64,000 nucleotides of DNA. Source: BM506 sp031581485 (GTDB lineage Bacteria; Desulfobacterota; Desulfobulbia; Desulfobulbales; SURF-16). The notes under the pieces were generated by a model. It worked only from the letters and a program-made list of their open reading frames with translations, was not told the origin of the DNA and searched no databases. The stretch is from assembly GCA_031581485.1 (NCBI GenBank), contig JAVLBA010000002.1, positions 7,404 to 71,403 of the forward strand, written 5' to 3'. Shown here piece after piece: positions 1-8,779 of this stretch. Positions within the stretch are counted from its first letter, which is position 1. Each line of letters begins with the position of its first letter. The position numbers and the translations under genes were made by a program.

Positions 1-2
1 GG

Positions 3-338
3 GTGCCCATTGCCCCGCCCGGGGTGGAGCAGGCCGGCGAAGGACTGCCTGAATCCCTGGGCCATTGGGGCAATGCCGACATCTGCGTCCGTTTTCGCCA
101 TTTCATCTGGATCGAGGATCTCATTGAGATGGTGGAGGAAGTCACCAGCCATGAACTCAAGTGGTCCGCCAGCCAATCTGACCCCAACCAGCACCCCCTC
201 TCCGTTGAGCAGCTGGCCAAGAATCTTGGTCAACGCCTCAATGATCACCCCGACCTCTCCTGGTTCTGTGTGACGGTGGAAAACCTCTCTGAGGGCTTTT
301 CAACCTTTGCCACCATGGTCGGCCCCCAGGACGCGTAA
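3..338 (+). CDS. C-terminal fragment of a FolE2-like T-fold GTP cyclohydrolase (tentative)
   Basis: The reading frame is open to the left edge, so the 5' part lies outside the window and the GTG at 3 need not be the start. The visible 111 residues contain IWIEDLIEMVEE, then a helix, then a strand with VTVENLSEGFSTFA. This order resembles the end of FolE2/GCYH-IB proteins (WIEDLIE, then EN.ES.H.H.AYA), which make dihydroneopterin triphosphate from GTP for folate and queuosine. The usual LKRPDE segment and the terminal ESIHNHSA motif are not preserved, so this is either a divergent member or another T-fold enzyme. It sits 154 bases before glyS on the same strand. The assignment rests on pattern memory only. 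Confidence 0.42.
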   Translation: MPIAPPGVEQAGEGLPESLGHWGNADICVRFRHFIWIEDLIEMVEEVTSHELKWSASQSDPNQHPLSVEQLAKNLGQRLNDHPDLSWFCVTVENLSEGFSTFATMVGPQDA

Positions 339-492
339 CCGGCGCCACAGCCCCCCTCTCTTCCAACACCCACAGCAGGCGGACACAATGGCGCCACTTT
401 CCTCTGGTCTATTGGGGCAGGCAGGGGTATAGTCCTTGGTTTCTGTTTGCCCGAGAGCCCCTTTGCCAATCACTTATCCCCATGGAATCACC

Positions 493-2568
493 ATGCACCA
501 TGAATTCTTACTTGAGATAGGCACGGAAGAGATTCCGGCCAGTTATATAGAACCTGCCCTCAACTCTCTCCAAGAGGGGATGAAGAAAAAGCTCCTTGAG
601 CTCGGCCTGCCCTTTGGCGCCCTGCACACGGCGGCAACGCCGCGTCGACTGACCCTGGTGGTCAGCGACCTTGCCCAGCGCCAGGAGGATCAGCGCCTGG
701 AGGTGATGGGCCCCCCCAAACAGGCCGGTTTTGACGCTGACCACAAACCCACCAAGGCGGCCCTGGGTTTTGCCCGCTCAAAGGGCGCCACAGTGGATGA
801 TATCCAGGTGGTGAACACGGAAAAGGGCGACTATCTCATGGTCGTCCAGGAGATCAAGGGCCAGGAGACCGCCCTCCTTCTTCAGAAATTCCTGCCTGAA
901 CTCATCCTGGCCACCCCTTTTCCCAAGTCCATGCGCTGGGCGGACAAGGACACCCATTTTGCCCGACCTCTGCAGTGGCTGGTGGCCCTTCTGGGGGGCC
1001 AGACCGTTCCCTTTACCATTGACGACATCCAGAGCGGCAACACCACCCGCGGCCATCGTTTCATGTGCCCGGAAGTCCGGCAGGTTACTGATTTCAGGCA
1101 GTATGAGGAGACCCTCCGGGCCATGGAGGTCATGGTGGATATCCAGAAACGGCGTGACCTCGTCGCCAGGCAGGTCACCGAGGCGGCCAGCGCCATGGGC
1201 GGCCGCGTGGTCCTTGATCTCGACCTCCTTGACATTGTCACCCACCTGGTGGAATCACCCCATGCCCTGGGCGGCTCCTTTGACCGCAAGTTCCTGGAAC
1301 TCCCCACCGAGGTGCTCACCACCTCCATGCGGGTCAACCAGAAGTACTTCACAGTAGCAGACCCAGAGGGCACCCTGCTCCCCTCTTTTGTGGCAGTGAA
1401 CAATACCAGGGTGAAGGATGAGGCCATCTCCAGAGAGGGCCATCAGCGGGTCCTGCGGGCCCGTCTGGAAGACGGCCTCTTCTTCTATAATGAGGATCGC
1501 AAGCGCCCCTTGGCGGCCTACAAGGCGGCCCTGGCCGGAGTGGTCTTCCAGGCCCAGCTGGGCACCATGGCCGCCAAGAACGAACGTCTCACCTGCCTGG
1601 CCCAGGATCTGGCCCAGGCCTTGGAGCCCGGTCTTGTGGACACCACAAAGAGGGCGGCTGAACTCTGCAAGGCGGATCTGGTCACCGACATGGTAGGTGA
1701 ATTCCCGTCCCTGCAAGGAGTGATGGGCAAATATTACGCCCTGCATGACGGCGAAAAACCAGAGGTGGCAGCGGCCATTCTGGATCATTATAAACCGCTG
1801 CGCTCAGGCAGCCCCTTACCGGCCGGCCGAGCCGGCGCCCTGGTGGGCTTGGCCGACCGTATCGACACGCTGGCCGGCTGCTTTGCCATCGGCAAAATAC
1901 CCACCGGCGCCACCGACCCCTACGGCCTCCGCCGGCATGCCCTGGCCCTTATCCATATTATCAGTGCCCAGGGCTGGCATCTTTCCCTGCGTGCCATCTT
2001 CCGTCAGGCCCTGAGCCTTTACGGCGAGCAGATCACCACCGATAAAGAGGAAACCCTGGCCGCCCTCCTCAGCTTCATCAAGGGCCGCTACAGCAACGAT
2101 CTTATTGCCGGAGGCAATAGCAGTGAGGCGGTGGAAGCCGCCACCGCAGTGCTCTTTGACGACATCGTTGATTGCAACCAGCGGCTGGCGGCCTTAAGCG
2201 CCATCGCCCACCATGAGACCTTCACCCTGCTGGCCGGGGCCTTCAAGCGGGTAACCAACATCATCAAGGATCATGATGAGAGCGAGGTGGAGCCGGATCT
2301 CCTCTGCGAAGAGGCGGAGCAAAGGCTTTTCAGCATCTTCGTGCAGGTCAGAGATCAATGCCGCCCCCTGCTTGACAAACGGGAGTATGGGGCGGCCCTG
2401 CAGGCTATTTTGTCGATGAAAGAGCCGGTGGACCGCTTCTTTGATGAGGTGATGGTAATGGCCGAAGACGAAGCGGTGCGGCAGAACAGGCTCTCCCTGC
2501 TGACGGCCATCGCTCATCTCTTCCTGCAGATCGGCGACTTTGCCAAGATGTACACCCTGAAGGGGTGA
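493..2568 (+). CDS. glyS: Glycine--tRNA ligase beta subunit
   Basis: This is the beta subunit of the heterotetrameric bacterial glycyl-tRNA synthetase, which charges tRNA-Gly with the GlyQ alpha subunit. The frame extends upstream to a TTG at 436, but the family N-terminus (EFLLEIGTEEIPASYI) starts at the ATG at 493. That gives 691 aa, the usual GlyS length. Recognisable blocks include ATPRRLTL near residue 50, KSMRWAD near 140, a central GKYYA/DHYKP region and the all-helical C-terminal anticodon-binding part. The glyQ partner is not directly upstream, because the preceding gene is the FolE2-like fragment; it must lie elsewhere or further left. The gene ends 29 bases before the convergent EAL/HDOD gene. 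Confidence 0.97.
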   Translation: MHHEFLLEIGTEEIPASYIEPALNSLQEGMKKKLLELGLPFGALHTAATPRRLTLVVSDLAQRQEDQRLEVMGPPKQAGFDADHKPTKAALGFARSKGATVDDIQVVNTEKGDYLMVVQEIKGQETALLLQKFLPELILATPFPKSMRWADKDTHFARPLQWLVALLGGQTVPFTIDDIQSGNTTRGHRFMCPEVRQVTDFRQYEETLRAMEVMVDIQKRRDLVARQVTEAASAMGGRVVLDLDLLDIVTHLVESPHALGGSFDRKFLELPTEVLTTSMRVNQKYFTVADPEGTLLPSFVAVNNTRVKDEAISREGHQRVLRARLEDGLFFYNEDRKRPLAAYKAALAGVVFQAQLGTMAAKNERLTCLAQDLAQALEPGLVDTTKRAAELCKADLVTDMVGEFPSLQGVMGKYYALHDGEKPEVAAAILDHYKPLRSGSPLPAGRAGALVGLADRIDTLAGCFAIGKIPTGATDPYGLRRHALALIHIISAQGWHLSLRAIFRQALSLYGEQITTDKEETLAALLSFIKGRYSNDLIAGGNSSEAVEAATAVLFDDIVDCNQRLAALSAIAHHETFTLLAGAFKRVTNIIKDHDESEVEPDLLCEEAEQRLFSIFVQVRDQCRPLLDKREYGAALQAILSMKEPVDRFFDEVMVMAEDEAVRQNRLSLLTAIAHLFLQIGDFAKMYTLKG

Positions 2569-2597
2569 CCCTGGTTTCTCCTGTGATGAAAAGGTAC

Positions 2598-3851
2598 TTA
2601 GTTGCCGAAATAGATGTGGCTGGCCGCCTCCACCGAGACAGCCAGCAGCGGCGGCAGGTCCAGGCTATTAACAGAAAGGGTCTGACATAGCTGCATCACC
2701 AAGTGCCAAGCCCCCTGCTCATAGGCCTTGGTGAGAGCCAGCACCGGGGCCAGGCGGCCGGTGCCGCTGAGCAGGGCCTCGCAGAGATCCGGGTCCAGAT
2801 GAAGACCGTCGAGAATCTGCCCCATATCCCTTTCCAGAATAACGTCAAGCAGACTGAGCATACCCAGGGTGTAACAGGTGGCCCTGGTGCCGATGCCGGG
2901 CAGCAGGACGCTCAGACCTTGACAGAAACGGGCCCGCTGCACCGAAAGAGAGAGCAGCTCGTGGGGTTTGTCGTCGGCAAGATAGGAAAGCATCATCATA
3001 CTGATCCACTGCCTGAGGGTCTCTTCCCCCACCAGGGCAATGGCGCTCTGCAGTGATTTGACCTCAACCCGCACCGCAAAGGCGGCGGAATTGACATAGC
3101 GCAGCAGCTTGTAGGCCAAGGAGACATCATGGGAAATCAACTCCGCCATTTTGTCATAATCCGTGGTGGGGTCCTGGAGTTGACCGAGCATATTGAGATA
3201 GCGCAGTTTGGAGCCGGGAATATCCTTGCTGCTTAAAATCTCCGGCCTGCTGAAAAAATAGCCCTGATAAAGATGAAAACCCATTTCCTTCAGACGCTCG
3301 AACTGGGCCATGGTCTCCACCTTTTCCGCAAGCAGCTTGAGGTTGAATTTCCTGGCCCTGGCCACCTCCTCCTCCAGTTCCTGCCAACTCATGGCCAGTA
3401 CATCAAACTTGACGATCTTGGCCATCTCCATGAGCGGCTCCAGCTCCGGGCGATACCTGAAGTCATCCAGGGCAAAGACATAGCCCTTTTCCACAAGCCT
3501 GGCACAATTCTTCAGCAGAGAAGGGGTAACCTTGACGTCCTCCAGGATCTCCACCACGGTGTTGCGTGCTGAAAAGAGAAAAGAGGTATGGCGATTGAGC
3601 ATGCCCTGCGGAAAATTGATAAAGGCCCGTTTGCCACCGGTGACCTGCTGCAGACCCAGCAGATACTGGCTGTTGCTCATCACCTGGGAGGTGGCTGTCA
3701 TGGAATCAATGGCAGCACTGCAGAAATTCTGGAGTCCGGAGCGGAAAAGCAGCTCATAGCCAAAGACATTCATATTGGCCCGGAAAATCGGCTGCCGGGC
3801 AAGAAAGGCCCGGCTGGTATCCATGATTTTGTTCGGCAGATCGAGGGTCAT
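2598..3851 (-). CDS. EAL-like plus HDOD domain signalling protein (CdgJ/YuxH type)
   Basis: A cytoplasmic two-domain protein of about 417 aa. The N-terminal half begins with ARQPIFRANMNVFGYELLFR, the hallmark of degenerate EAL domains in which the catalytic EAL is replaced by ELL. Later come ALDDF and LYQGYFFSRP, again as in inactive EAL proteins. The C-terminal half, from about residue 200, is an HDOD domain (LISHDVSLAYKLLRYVNSAAF). The family adjusts motility and c-di-GMP signalling through protein contacts rather than catalysis. The frame runs open to 3923, but the ATG at 3851 follows an AAGGA box at good spacing and was chosen. It is the last gene of the minus-strand set after maf, separated by 92 bases. 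Confidence 0.9.
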   Translation of the reverse strand: MTLDLPNKIMDTSRAFLARQPIFRANMNVFGYELLFRSGLQNFCSAAIDSMTATSQVMSNSQYLLGLQQVTGGKRAFINFPQGMLNRHTSFLFSARNTVVEILEDVKVTPSLLKNCARLVEKGYVFALDDFRYRPELEPLMEMAKIVKFDVLAMSWQELEEEVARARKFNLKLLAEKVETMAQFERLKEMGFHLYQGYFFSRPEILSSKDIPGSKLRYLNMLGQLQDPTTDYDKMAELISHDVSLAYKLLRYVNSAAFAVRVEVKSLQSAIALVGEETLRQWISMMMLSYLADDKPHELLSLSVQRARFCQGLSVLLPGIGTRATCYTLGMLSLLDVILERDMGQILDGLHLDPDLCEALLSGTGRLAPVLALTKAYEQGAWHLVMQLCQTLSVNSLDLPPLLAVSVEAASHIYFGN

Positions 3852-3943
3852 GATTTTCCTTATCACCCAGAAAACATTCTCACCCCTGTGGCAGCAGCAT
3901 GTGCCTGCCAACAGGACGTCCATTCATGTGCAGATCCCGGCAA

Positions 3944-4567
3944 TCAAGAGAAGGGGCCGGCCGTCTCCAGGGCCCCGACTGCCAGGAGCGCGGTAACCAC
4001 CTCTGCCACCGGCAGGCCGATGACATTGGTATAGGAGCCGGAAATCTCGGCAACCAGGAAGGCACCGCCACTCTGCATCCCGTAGGCTCCTGCCTTGTCA
4101 TCTCCGTCGCCCGTGGCCACATAGGCGGCAATAACCCGGGGCTCCAGATCAGTAAAGCGGACCCTGGTCACCACCGCCTCCACCTTCTCAAGATGGGGCT
4201 CCTGGCGGCAAAGGGCAAAGCCGGTCCACACCTCATGCCAGCGCCCGGCCAGGGAGGCGAGGATCTCCTCTGCCTCCTGGCGGCTGCCCGGCTTGCCTAG
4301 GAGATGGCCATCGCGCACCACAACGGTATCCGCCCCCAGAACCAGATGACCGGGATGATCCTGGGCCACGGCCTGGGCCTTTTCCCGGGCCAGACGCCGG
4401 ACAAAGATCTCAGGCCCTTCGCCGGTCAGGGCGGTTTCATCCACCTCTGTTGGTGCAACCAGAAAGGAGAGGCCGAGACCGGTGAGAAAATCGCGGCGCC
4501 TGGGTGAGCCTGAGGCCAGGATCAGGGGCTGCACGGCTTTGAAAACTGCCTGCGCTGCCATCATCAT
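3944..4567 (-). CDS. maf: Maf family nucleoside triphosphate pyrophosphatase
   Basis: A 207 aa protein with the Maf signature: LASGSPRRRDFL near the N-terminus, VAPTEVDE, GADTVVVRDGHLLGKP in the middle and DKAGAYGMQ. Maf enzymes hydrolyse non-canonical or regulatory NTPs (dTTP/UTP or m7GTP classes) to monophosphates and limit incorporation of modified nucleotides. Which substrate class this one belongs to is not clear by eye. Its ATG overlaps the stop of fabL in an ATGA arrangement at 4564-4567, so the two genes are translationally coupled. Three consecutive ATG codons leave the exact start uncertain by two residues. Confidence 0.95.
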   Translation of the reverse strand: MMMAAQAVFKAVQPLILASGSPRRRDFLTGLGLSFLVAPTEVDETALTGEGPEIFVRRLAREKAQAVAQDHPGHLVLGADTVVVRDGHLLGKPGSRQEAEEILASLAGRWHEVWTGFALCRQEPHLEKVEAVVTRVRFTDLEPRVIAAYVATGDGDDKAGAYGMQSGGAFLVAEISGSYTNVIGLPVAEVVTALLAVGALETAGPFS

Positions 4568-5316
4568 GCCCTGATGGAATATCCCCCGTCCACCACCACG
4601 GTCTGGCCATGGATCATCTTGGCCAGATCACTGGCCAGAAAGAGGGCCACGTCCGCCACATCATCCGGGGTGGTTAAAACTCCCATGGGGGTCCGGGCCA
4701 GGGCGGTGTCCAGGATCTGCTTGCGGTTGGGGAATTTCTTGAGGGCCTCGGTGTCCACGGCACCCGCACTGATGGTATTAACTGTTATCTTCTTTTCTCC
4801 CAGTTCAACGGCCAGATGGCGGACCAGGGATTCCAGGGCCGCCTTGGAGGCCCCCACTGCCGTGTAATTTTCCACGGCCCGAACCGAACCAAGACTTGAC
4901 ACTGCCATAATCCTTCCCCCATCGAGCATCAAGGGCACTGCCTGCTGGGCCAGAGTGAGCAGGGCCCGGGCATTGATATCCATGGCCCAATTCCAGTGGC
5001 GGGGGGAAAGTTCCATGGCCGGCTTCAAGACCCCGGAGGCGGCATTGGAGACCAGAAAATCGAGGCGGCCATAGCGCTCTTTGATCTGCTGAAACATGGC
5101 CACCACATCCTCGTCATTGGCAACATTGGCCTTGACTACTAGACACTCAGCCCCGCGCTCCTGCACCAGGCGCGCTGTTTCTTCAGCATCTTGGCGATGA
5201 CGGACATAATTGACCACGATATTGACGCCATTTTCGGCAAAACGCAGGGCAATGGCCTTACCAATACCCCGAGAGCTCCCGGTGATTATTGCTACTTTCC
5301 CTGAAAGATTAAACAT
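4564..5316 (-). CDS. fabL: FabL-like enoyl-[acyl-carrier-protein] reductase, SDR family
   Basis: A short-chain dehydrogenase of 250 aa. The cofactor motif is TGSSRGIGKA near residue 12. The active site is the Ser-Tyr-Lys triad (SSLGS, then YTAVGASK, a Y-x6-K pattern). The stretches NAASGVLKPAMEL, SSLGSVRAVENYT and ALKKFPNR follow the NADPH-dependent enoyl reductase FabL of Bacillus closely. That enzyme reduces enoyl-ACP in the last step of fatty-acid elongation. The ATG at 5316 is preceded by AAAGGAG at 8 bases, so the longer frame to 5385 was rejected. It is coupled by ATGA to maf. A general SDR oxidoreductase is the alternative reading, but the FabL-specific blocks make it less likely. Confidence 0.82.
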   Translation of the reverse strand: MFNLSGKVAIITGSSRGIGKAIALRFAENGVNIVVNYVRHRQDAEETARLVQERGAECLVVKANVANDEDVVAMFQQIKERYGRLDFLVSNAASGVLKPAMELSPRHWNWAMDINARALLTLAQQAVPLMLDGGRIMAVSSLGSVRAVENYTAVGASKAALESLVRHLAVELGEKKITVNTISAGAVDTEALKKFPNRKQILDTALARTPMGVLTTPDDVADVALFLASDLAKMIHGQTVVVDGGYSIRA

Positions 5317-5432
5317 GACAAAACTCCTTTCTATGAAATGGCCAGGACAAGACCAACAGCTCTTTTGCTTGAGATGAGAAGACAAAAGGGGGATTGTAGC
5401 AGGATAGAGCCGGGAAGCAAAGCGTTTTCCAC

Positions 5433-6398
5433 TTAGCCCCAGCCCTTCCCCTTCTCCCTTTGCCTGGCCAGCCAGACCTTGAATCTCGCCGCCAGACTGG
5501 CCAGGAGGTGGCGACTATGAAAGGGAATCGGGCGCAGTTGGCCCGGCACCAGAAAGTCCTCCACTGCCACCTCCTCCGGGGAGAGCAGGGGGAAGGCCAG
5601 GGTGTCCAGATCATGGCCCCTGTCCCGGCGGTCGCAGCTGGCCTGCCAGAGGGGCGAGGATTCCGGGTCCAACTTGATCACGGCCAGCAATGCCCGGTCC
5701 AGGGCCAAGGCCCATGGGCTGGCCGCCATCACCCCCAGGGGATAGGCCTCTCCGCCCAAGGGGCCGGTGCGGTGCATGGCCGTGATGGCGTCACACAGGG
5801 AAAGTCCCGGCGGCACCAGAAAAGGCAGATCCGCCAGCAGATCAAAAAAGGCGCGGCCATCACCCTGGCCATGGACCTGATGCCCCCACGCCTTACGCCA
5901 GCCCTTGATGATGCCGTAATGATTTTTCACGGCCAGGGAGACCCGGGTCTGGCCGTGGCTTTTGAGCTTGGGAAGATTGATGAAATAATCACATTCCAGG
6001 GCATCGACGGCCACGGCAATCTCAAGGCCGCGGCGGGTGGTGACAACACGGCTCTTCTGAAAAGGGGCATAGGAGACCGGCAGCCCTTTGAGGGCCGTGG
6101 TCATGCCGCAGATGTGCATGGCCCGCAGACCGGAGCCGGTGGCAGGGGAGTCCCCCACCACCACCTGGGCGCCTTGGTCGACAAACCATTGGGCAACCCC
6201 GGCCACAAACTCCGGATGGGTGCAGGCGAGATCTCCCTGATAGCGGGCCGCCACCAGGTTGGGCTTCAAAAGAACCCTGCTCCCCCGGGAACACGTCCAG
6301 GCAAGGGCGGCAAGCAGGCCATCCACCACCCGGACCATCTCCTGGCGGTCATAGGAGAGACAGCGGCTGATGGCCACTGCTCTTTTTTCCCCAGCCAT
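5433..6398 (-). CDS. DUF362 domain protein
   Basis: About 321 aa with the DUF362 pattern: VLLKPNLVA near residue 45, CTHPEFVAGVAQ, VVVGDSPA, then NLPKLKSHGQTRVSLAVKNHYG with the K-x-H and KN residues typical of the family. DUF362 proteins often carry ferredoxin-type clusters, but no Cys cluster is present in this one, and the biochemical function is unknown. The ATG at 6398 follows a GGGGAGGAG purine run on the minus strand and was preferred over the upstream frame start at 6437. The gene lies 116 bases upstream of fabL in the same direction and may be co-transcribed with it. Confidence 0.83.
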   Translation of the reverse strand: MAGEKRAVAISRCLSYDRQEMVRVVDGLLAALAWTCSRGSRVLLKPNLVAARYQGDLACTHPEFVAGVAQWFVDQGAQVVVGDSPATGSGLRAMHICGMTTALKGLPVSYAPFQKSRVVTTRRGLEIAVAVDALECDYFINLPKLKSHGQTRVSLAVKNHYGIIKGWRKAWGHQVHGQGDGRAFFDLLADLPFLVPPGLSLCDAITAMHRTGPLGGEAYPLGVMAASPWALALDRALLAVIKLDPESSPLWQASCDRRDRGHDLDTLAFPLLSPEEVAVEDFLVPGQLRPIPFHSRHLLASLAARFKVWLARQREKGKGWG

Positions 6399-6523
6399 TC
6401 TCTCTCCTCCCCTGCCCTCTTTTCTCCATCTGCCCACATATAGTAGTGTACAGCAGGCAAACTACCATTTTTATTGCAGAATTACAGCAGAAAGAGCGCC
6501 CCTGGAAATCGATACCCACAAAG

Positions 6524-6561
6524 AAAAAGGCCGGCCTTGGGGGGACAAGTCCGGCCTTTTT
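6524..6561. terminator. Perfect A/T-flanked GC hairpin, bidirectional rho-independent terminator
   Basis: An 11-bp perfect inverted repeat (AAAAAGGCCGG at 6524-6534 and CCGGCCTTTTT at 6551-6561) around a 16-base loop. It has a T tract on the plus strand and, read in reverse, a T tract on the minus strand. It lies upstream of both divergent units, where a terminator is not expected. It may therefore close a short transcript I have not identified, or insulate the two promoters. Confidence 0.75.
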
Positions 6562-6576
6562 CAGGAGAAAGGAGAT

Positions 6577-6624
6577 ATGAAGTACTACTGCCTTATTCTT
6601 CTTACAACATCCATGCCACCTTGA
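6577..6624 (+). CDS. Possible 15-residue ORF with a strong ribosome binding site
   Basis: Fifteen bases after the hairpin ending at 6561 comes AAAGGAGAT directly followed by ATG and 14 more codons (MKYYCLILLTTSMPP) to a TGA. The Shine-Dalgarno sequence is near consensus, which is why the ORF is recorded. The peptide is hydrophobic with one Cys. It could be a leader peptide, a small membrane peptide, the remains of a longer gene, or chance. No homology is recognised. Confidence 0.25.
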   Translation: MKYYCLILLTTSMPP

Positions 6625-7118
6625 AAAAGAATATCCCCTTCCCTTCTCCTGCCCCCTGCCGCAGGCCTTGCCGGCAAAAAGGACCTTCCCTGCAGGCAGA
6701 GTGAGCTATTCAATTTTTTAAACTTGCCGCCACCAAGAGCGGCACTGGCTGTAATTAAGATGCTACATCAGCCATATACGCTGCAGAAGAGTTTTTATAC
6801 CTCCCCCTGAGATAGCCGGCAGCCCCCACAGGGCACTCCTCTTTTCTGGCCTTTCCTTAGAAAAGGGGTCTGGATTATTGCACCAAAGTATAAATTTTAG
6901 CACCGCCCCGAAACGCCCCGGTCTGGGGCCCTCCATCCGCCCCTTATTACCCCCTGCCGCCTTAGCGGATTATTGACTTTTCTCCCTGCAGACCAGTCAA
7001 AAAAATGACCAAAACCACCTGCCCATCCAGAAAAAGAGCGTATCTCTCGCAATAATGCCGACAATTTACGCCGCTAGAACAACAAGTTGTCAAGAAGCAA
7101 CTGCTTAAGAAAAAGCCG
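6625..7118. other. Gene-free stretch between the divergent DUF362 and flagellar units
   Basis: About 490 bases without a supportable gene in either strand. The composition is more AT-rich in places than the flanking coding DNA (a run such as AATTTTTTAAACTTG near 6713). I see no tRNA, repeat family or recognised riboswitch. It presumably holds the upstream activator sites for the flagellar promoter. Confidence 0.5.
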
Positions 7119-7133
7119 TGGCACAATACTTGA
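7119..7133 (+). promoter_or_regulatory. Sigma-54-like promoter for the fliL operon
   Basis: TGGCAC at 7119-7124, five bases, then TTGA at 7130-7133. This matches the -24/-12 consensus TGGCAC-N5-TTGC except for the final base. It would place +1 near 7145, about 44 bases before the fliL ATG. Sigma-54 control of middle flagellar genes is known in many proteobacteria. The change of the -12 GC to GA weakens the call. Confidence 0.45.
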
Positions 7134-7188
7134 TAAGGTCCCCCATAACGAAAAACCCTCCACCCACATTATGCAGGAGATCCAGACC

Positions 7189-7668
7189 ATGGCAGACGAC
7201 AACATCCCCCCCTTGGAAGAACCCAAAAAAAAATCCAGAACAATGCCCCTGGTCATTCTGGCGCTGGTTCTGCTTCTGGTGGGCGGCGGCGGCTTTTTTG
7301 CCTATACCACCTTCATGGCTCCCCCAGCGACCACAGCGGTACCACCCACCGAGACCACCAGTGTGGTTGGGGAGATGATCACCTTGAATGAATTTGTGGT
7401 GAACCTGGCCGATCCCAAGGGCAAACGGTATCTCAAATGCAAAATCAGCCTTGAAGTGGAAAGCGTGGAGGCCAAGGAGAGGGTGGCAAAAATTGCCCCC
7501 AAACTGCGTGACATCGTCATCATGCTCCTTACCAGCCTGGCCTTTGAAGAGGTGATGACGCCGGAGGGCAAGATCCGCATCCGCAATGAACTCCTGGAGC
7601 GGTTCAACCAGGCGGCCCGGCCGGACCGGATCAGAAATCTCTACTTCAGCGACTTTGTCGTCCAATAA
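7189..7668 (+). CDS. fliL: Flagellar basal body-associated protein FliL
   Basis: A 159 aa protein with a short charged cytoplasmic head, one membrane span (PLVILALVLLLVGGGGFFAY, about residues 23-42), a Pro/Thr linker and a periplasmic FliL domain. The domain has NEFVVNLADPKGKRYLKCKISLEVE and ends ERFNQAARPDRIRNLYFSDFVVQ. FliL surrounds stators and stabilises torque generation at the motor. The frame is open from 7087; the ATG at 7189, after an AGGAG box in GCAGGAGATCC, fits the family N-terminus. First gene of the flagellar block, 22 bases before fliM. Confidence 0.93.
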   Translation: MADDNIPPLEEPKKKSRTMPLVILALVLLLVGGGGFFAYTTFMAPPATTAVPPTETTSVVGEMITLNEFVVNLADPKGKRYLKCKISLEVESVEAKERVAKIAPKLRDIVIMLLTSLAFEEVMTPEGKIRIRNELLERFNQAARPDRIRNLYFSDFVVQ

Positions 7669-7690
7669 AACTCCAATCAACGAGAGATAG

Positions 7691-8680
7691 ATGGAACAGA
7701 TTCTCAGCCAGGATGAAGTAGATGCGCTCCTCAAGGGTATTTCCGGTGGCGACATTGAGGAGCCGGAAGATACCCTCGATGAAGAGGCGCTCGCCTATTC
7801 CACCTACGACTTCAGCCGCCAGGAACGCATCGTCCAGATCAAAATGCCGGCCCTGGATGTCATCAACGACGTCTTTCTGCGCTCCATCCGGGGCTCCCTG
7901 TCGGCAACCCTGCGCCGGATTCTCGATATCAGCTCCGTGCCCATGGAACTTGACCGGTTTGGCGCCTTTGTCCGCACCCTGCCGGTGCCCAGCAGCCTGC
8001 AGATCTTCAAAATGGACCCCTTCCGGGGCCTGGCCCTCTTCGTCATTGAGCCCAAGCTTGTTTTTGCCCTGGTGGAGAGTTTTTTAGGAGGCAGCGGCCA
8101 GCGCAACGTCCGCATTGAGGGGCGTGATTTCACCGCCATTGAGCAGCGCCTGATCCACCGGGTGGTCAACCTGCTGGTCAGTGACCTGGAAAAGGCCTGG
8201 TATTCGCTGCACCCCATCAAGGCCCAGTACATCCGCAGTGAAATCAACCCGCAGTTTGCCAAGATCTGTGAACCGGAAGACGTCGTTATCATCAATCGTT
8301 ACGAGGTGGATATGGACCGGGCAGTGGGCTCCATTACCACCTGTATCCCCCTGGCCAACCTGGAGTCCGTAAAAAACAAGCTGATGACCACCTTCAGCAG
8401 AGAGCAGAGCGAGGAGGATATCAGCCTCCGGCGCATCCTGACGGAAAACATCAAGAACATGCCAACCGAGACCAAGGTGCTCCTGGGCACGACGGAGATC
8501 TCGGCCGGCGACGTTATTGCCCTGCAAAAGGGAGACATTATCCAGCTCGACAATCGCAAGGAAGACCTCCTGCCGGCCTATATTGCCGGGGTCAGGAAAT
8601 ATATGGGTTCCCCCGGCGTCCATCGGGGCAACAAGGCCTTTTTGATTAAACGGAAGGTTCTGGACCAAAACAAGGATTAA
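7691..8680 (+). CDS. fliM: Flagellar motor switch protein FliM
   Basis: 329 aa. The N-terminal ILSQDEVDALLKG is the conserved CheY-P binding peptide. The middle domain carries the GGXG-type region seen as FLGGSGQRNVRIEGRDFT. The C-terminal part (EISAGDVIALQKGDIIQLD) is the SpoA/FliN-like domain. FliM forms the C-ring with FliN and FliG and switches rotation direction on binding phosphorylated CheY. A cheY gene lies about 9.3 kb downstream in the same block. FliG itself is not in this window. Length and domain order are standard. Confidence 0.98.
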   Translation: MEQILSQDEVDALLKGISGGDIEEPEDTLDEEALAYSTYDFSRQERIVQIKMPALDVINDVFLRSIRGSLSATLRRILDISSVPMELDRFGAFVRTLPVPSSLQIFKMDPFRGLALFVIEPKLVFALVESFLGGSGQRNVRIEGRDFTAIEQRLIHRVVNLLVSDLEKAWYSLHPIKAQYIRSEINPQFAKICEPEDVVIINRYEVDMDRAVGSITTCIPLANLESVKNKLMTTFSREQSEEDISLRRILTENIKNMPTETKVLLGTTEISAGDVIALQKGDIIQLDNRKEDLLPAYIAGVRKYMGSPGVHRGNKAFLIKRKVLDQNKD

Positions 8681-8779
8681 TGGGCCACCCTGGTGGCCCT
8701 TATTTAAGATGACCTGCTGATGGCAAGGGCGATTGTCTCGCCCCCACCACCCGAGCAGGAAACGGCAAGGAGAAAAGAG

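Noticed and set aside
959..1357. Plus-strand Pro/Arg/Ser-rich frame inside glyS
   Set aside because: A shadow of glyS in another frame, without a ribosome site or family features.
7038..7064. Sigma-28 promoter upstream of fliL
   Set aside because: GCCGACAA resembles the -10, but there is no TAAAG-type -35 at the needed distance.
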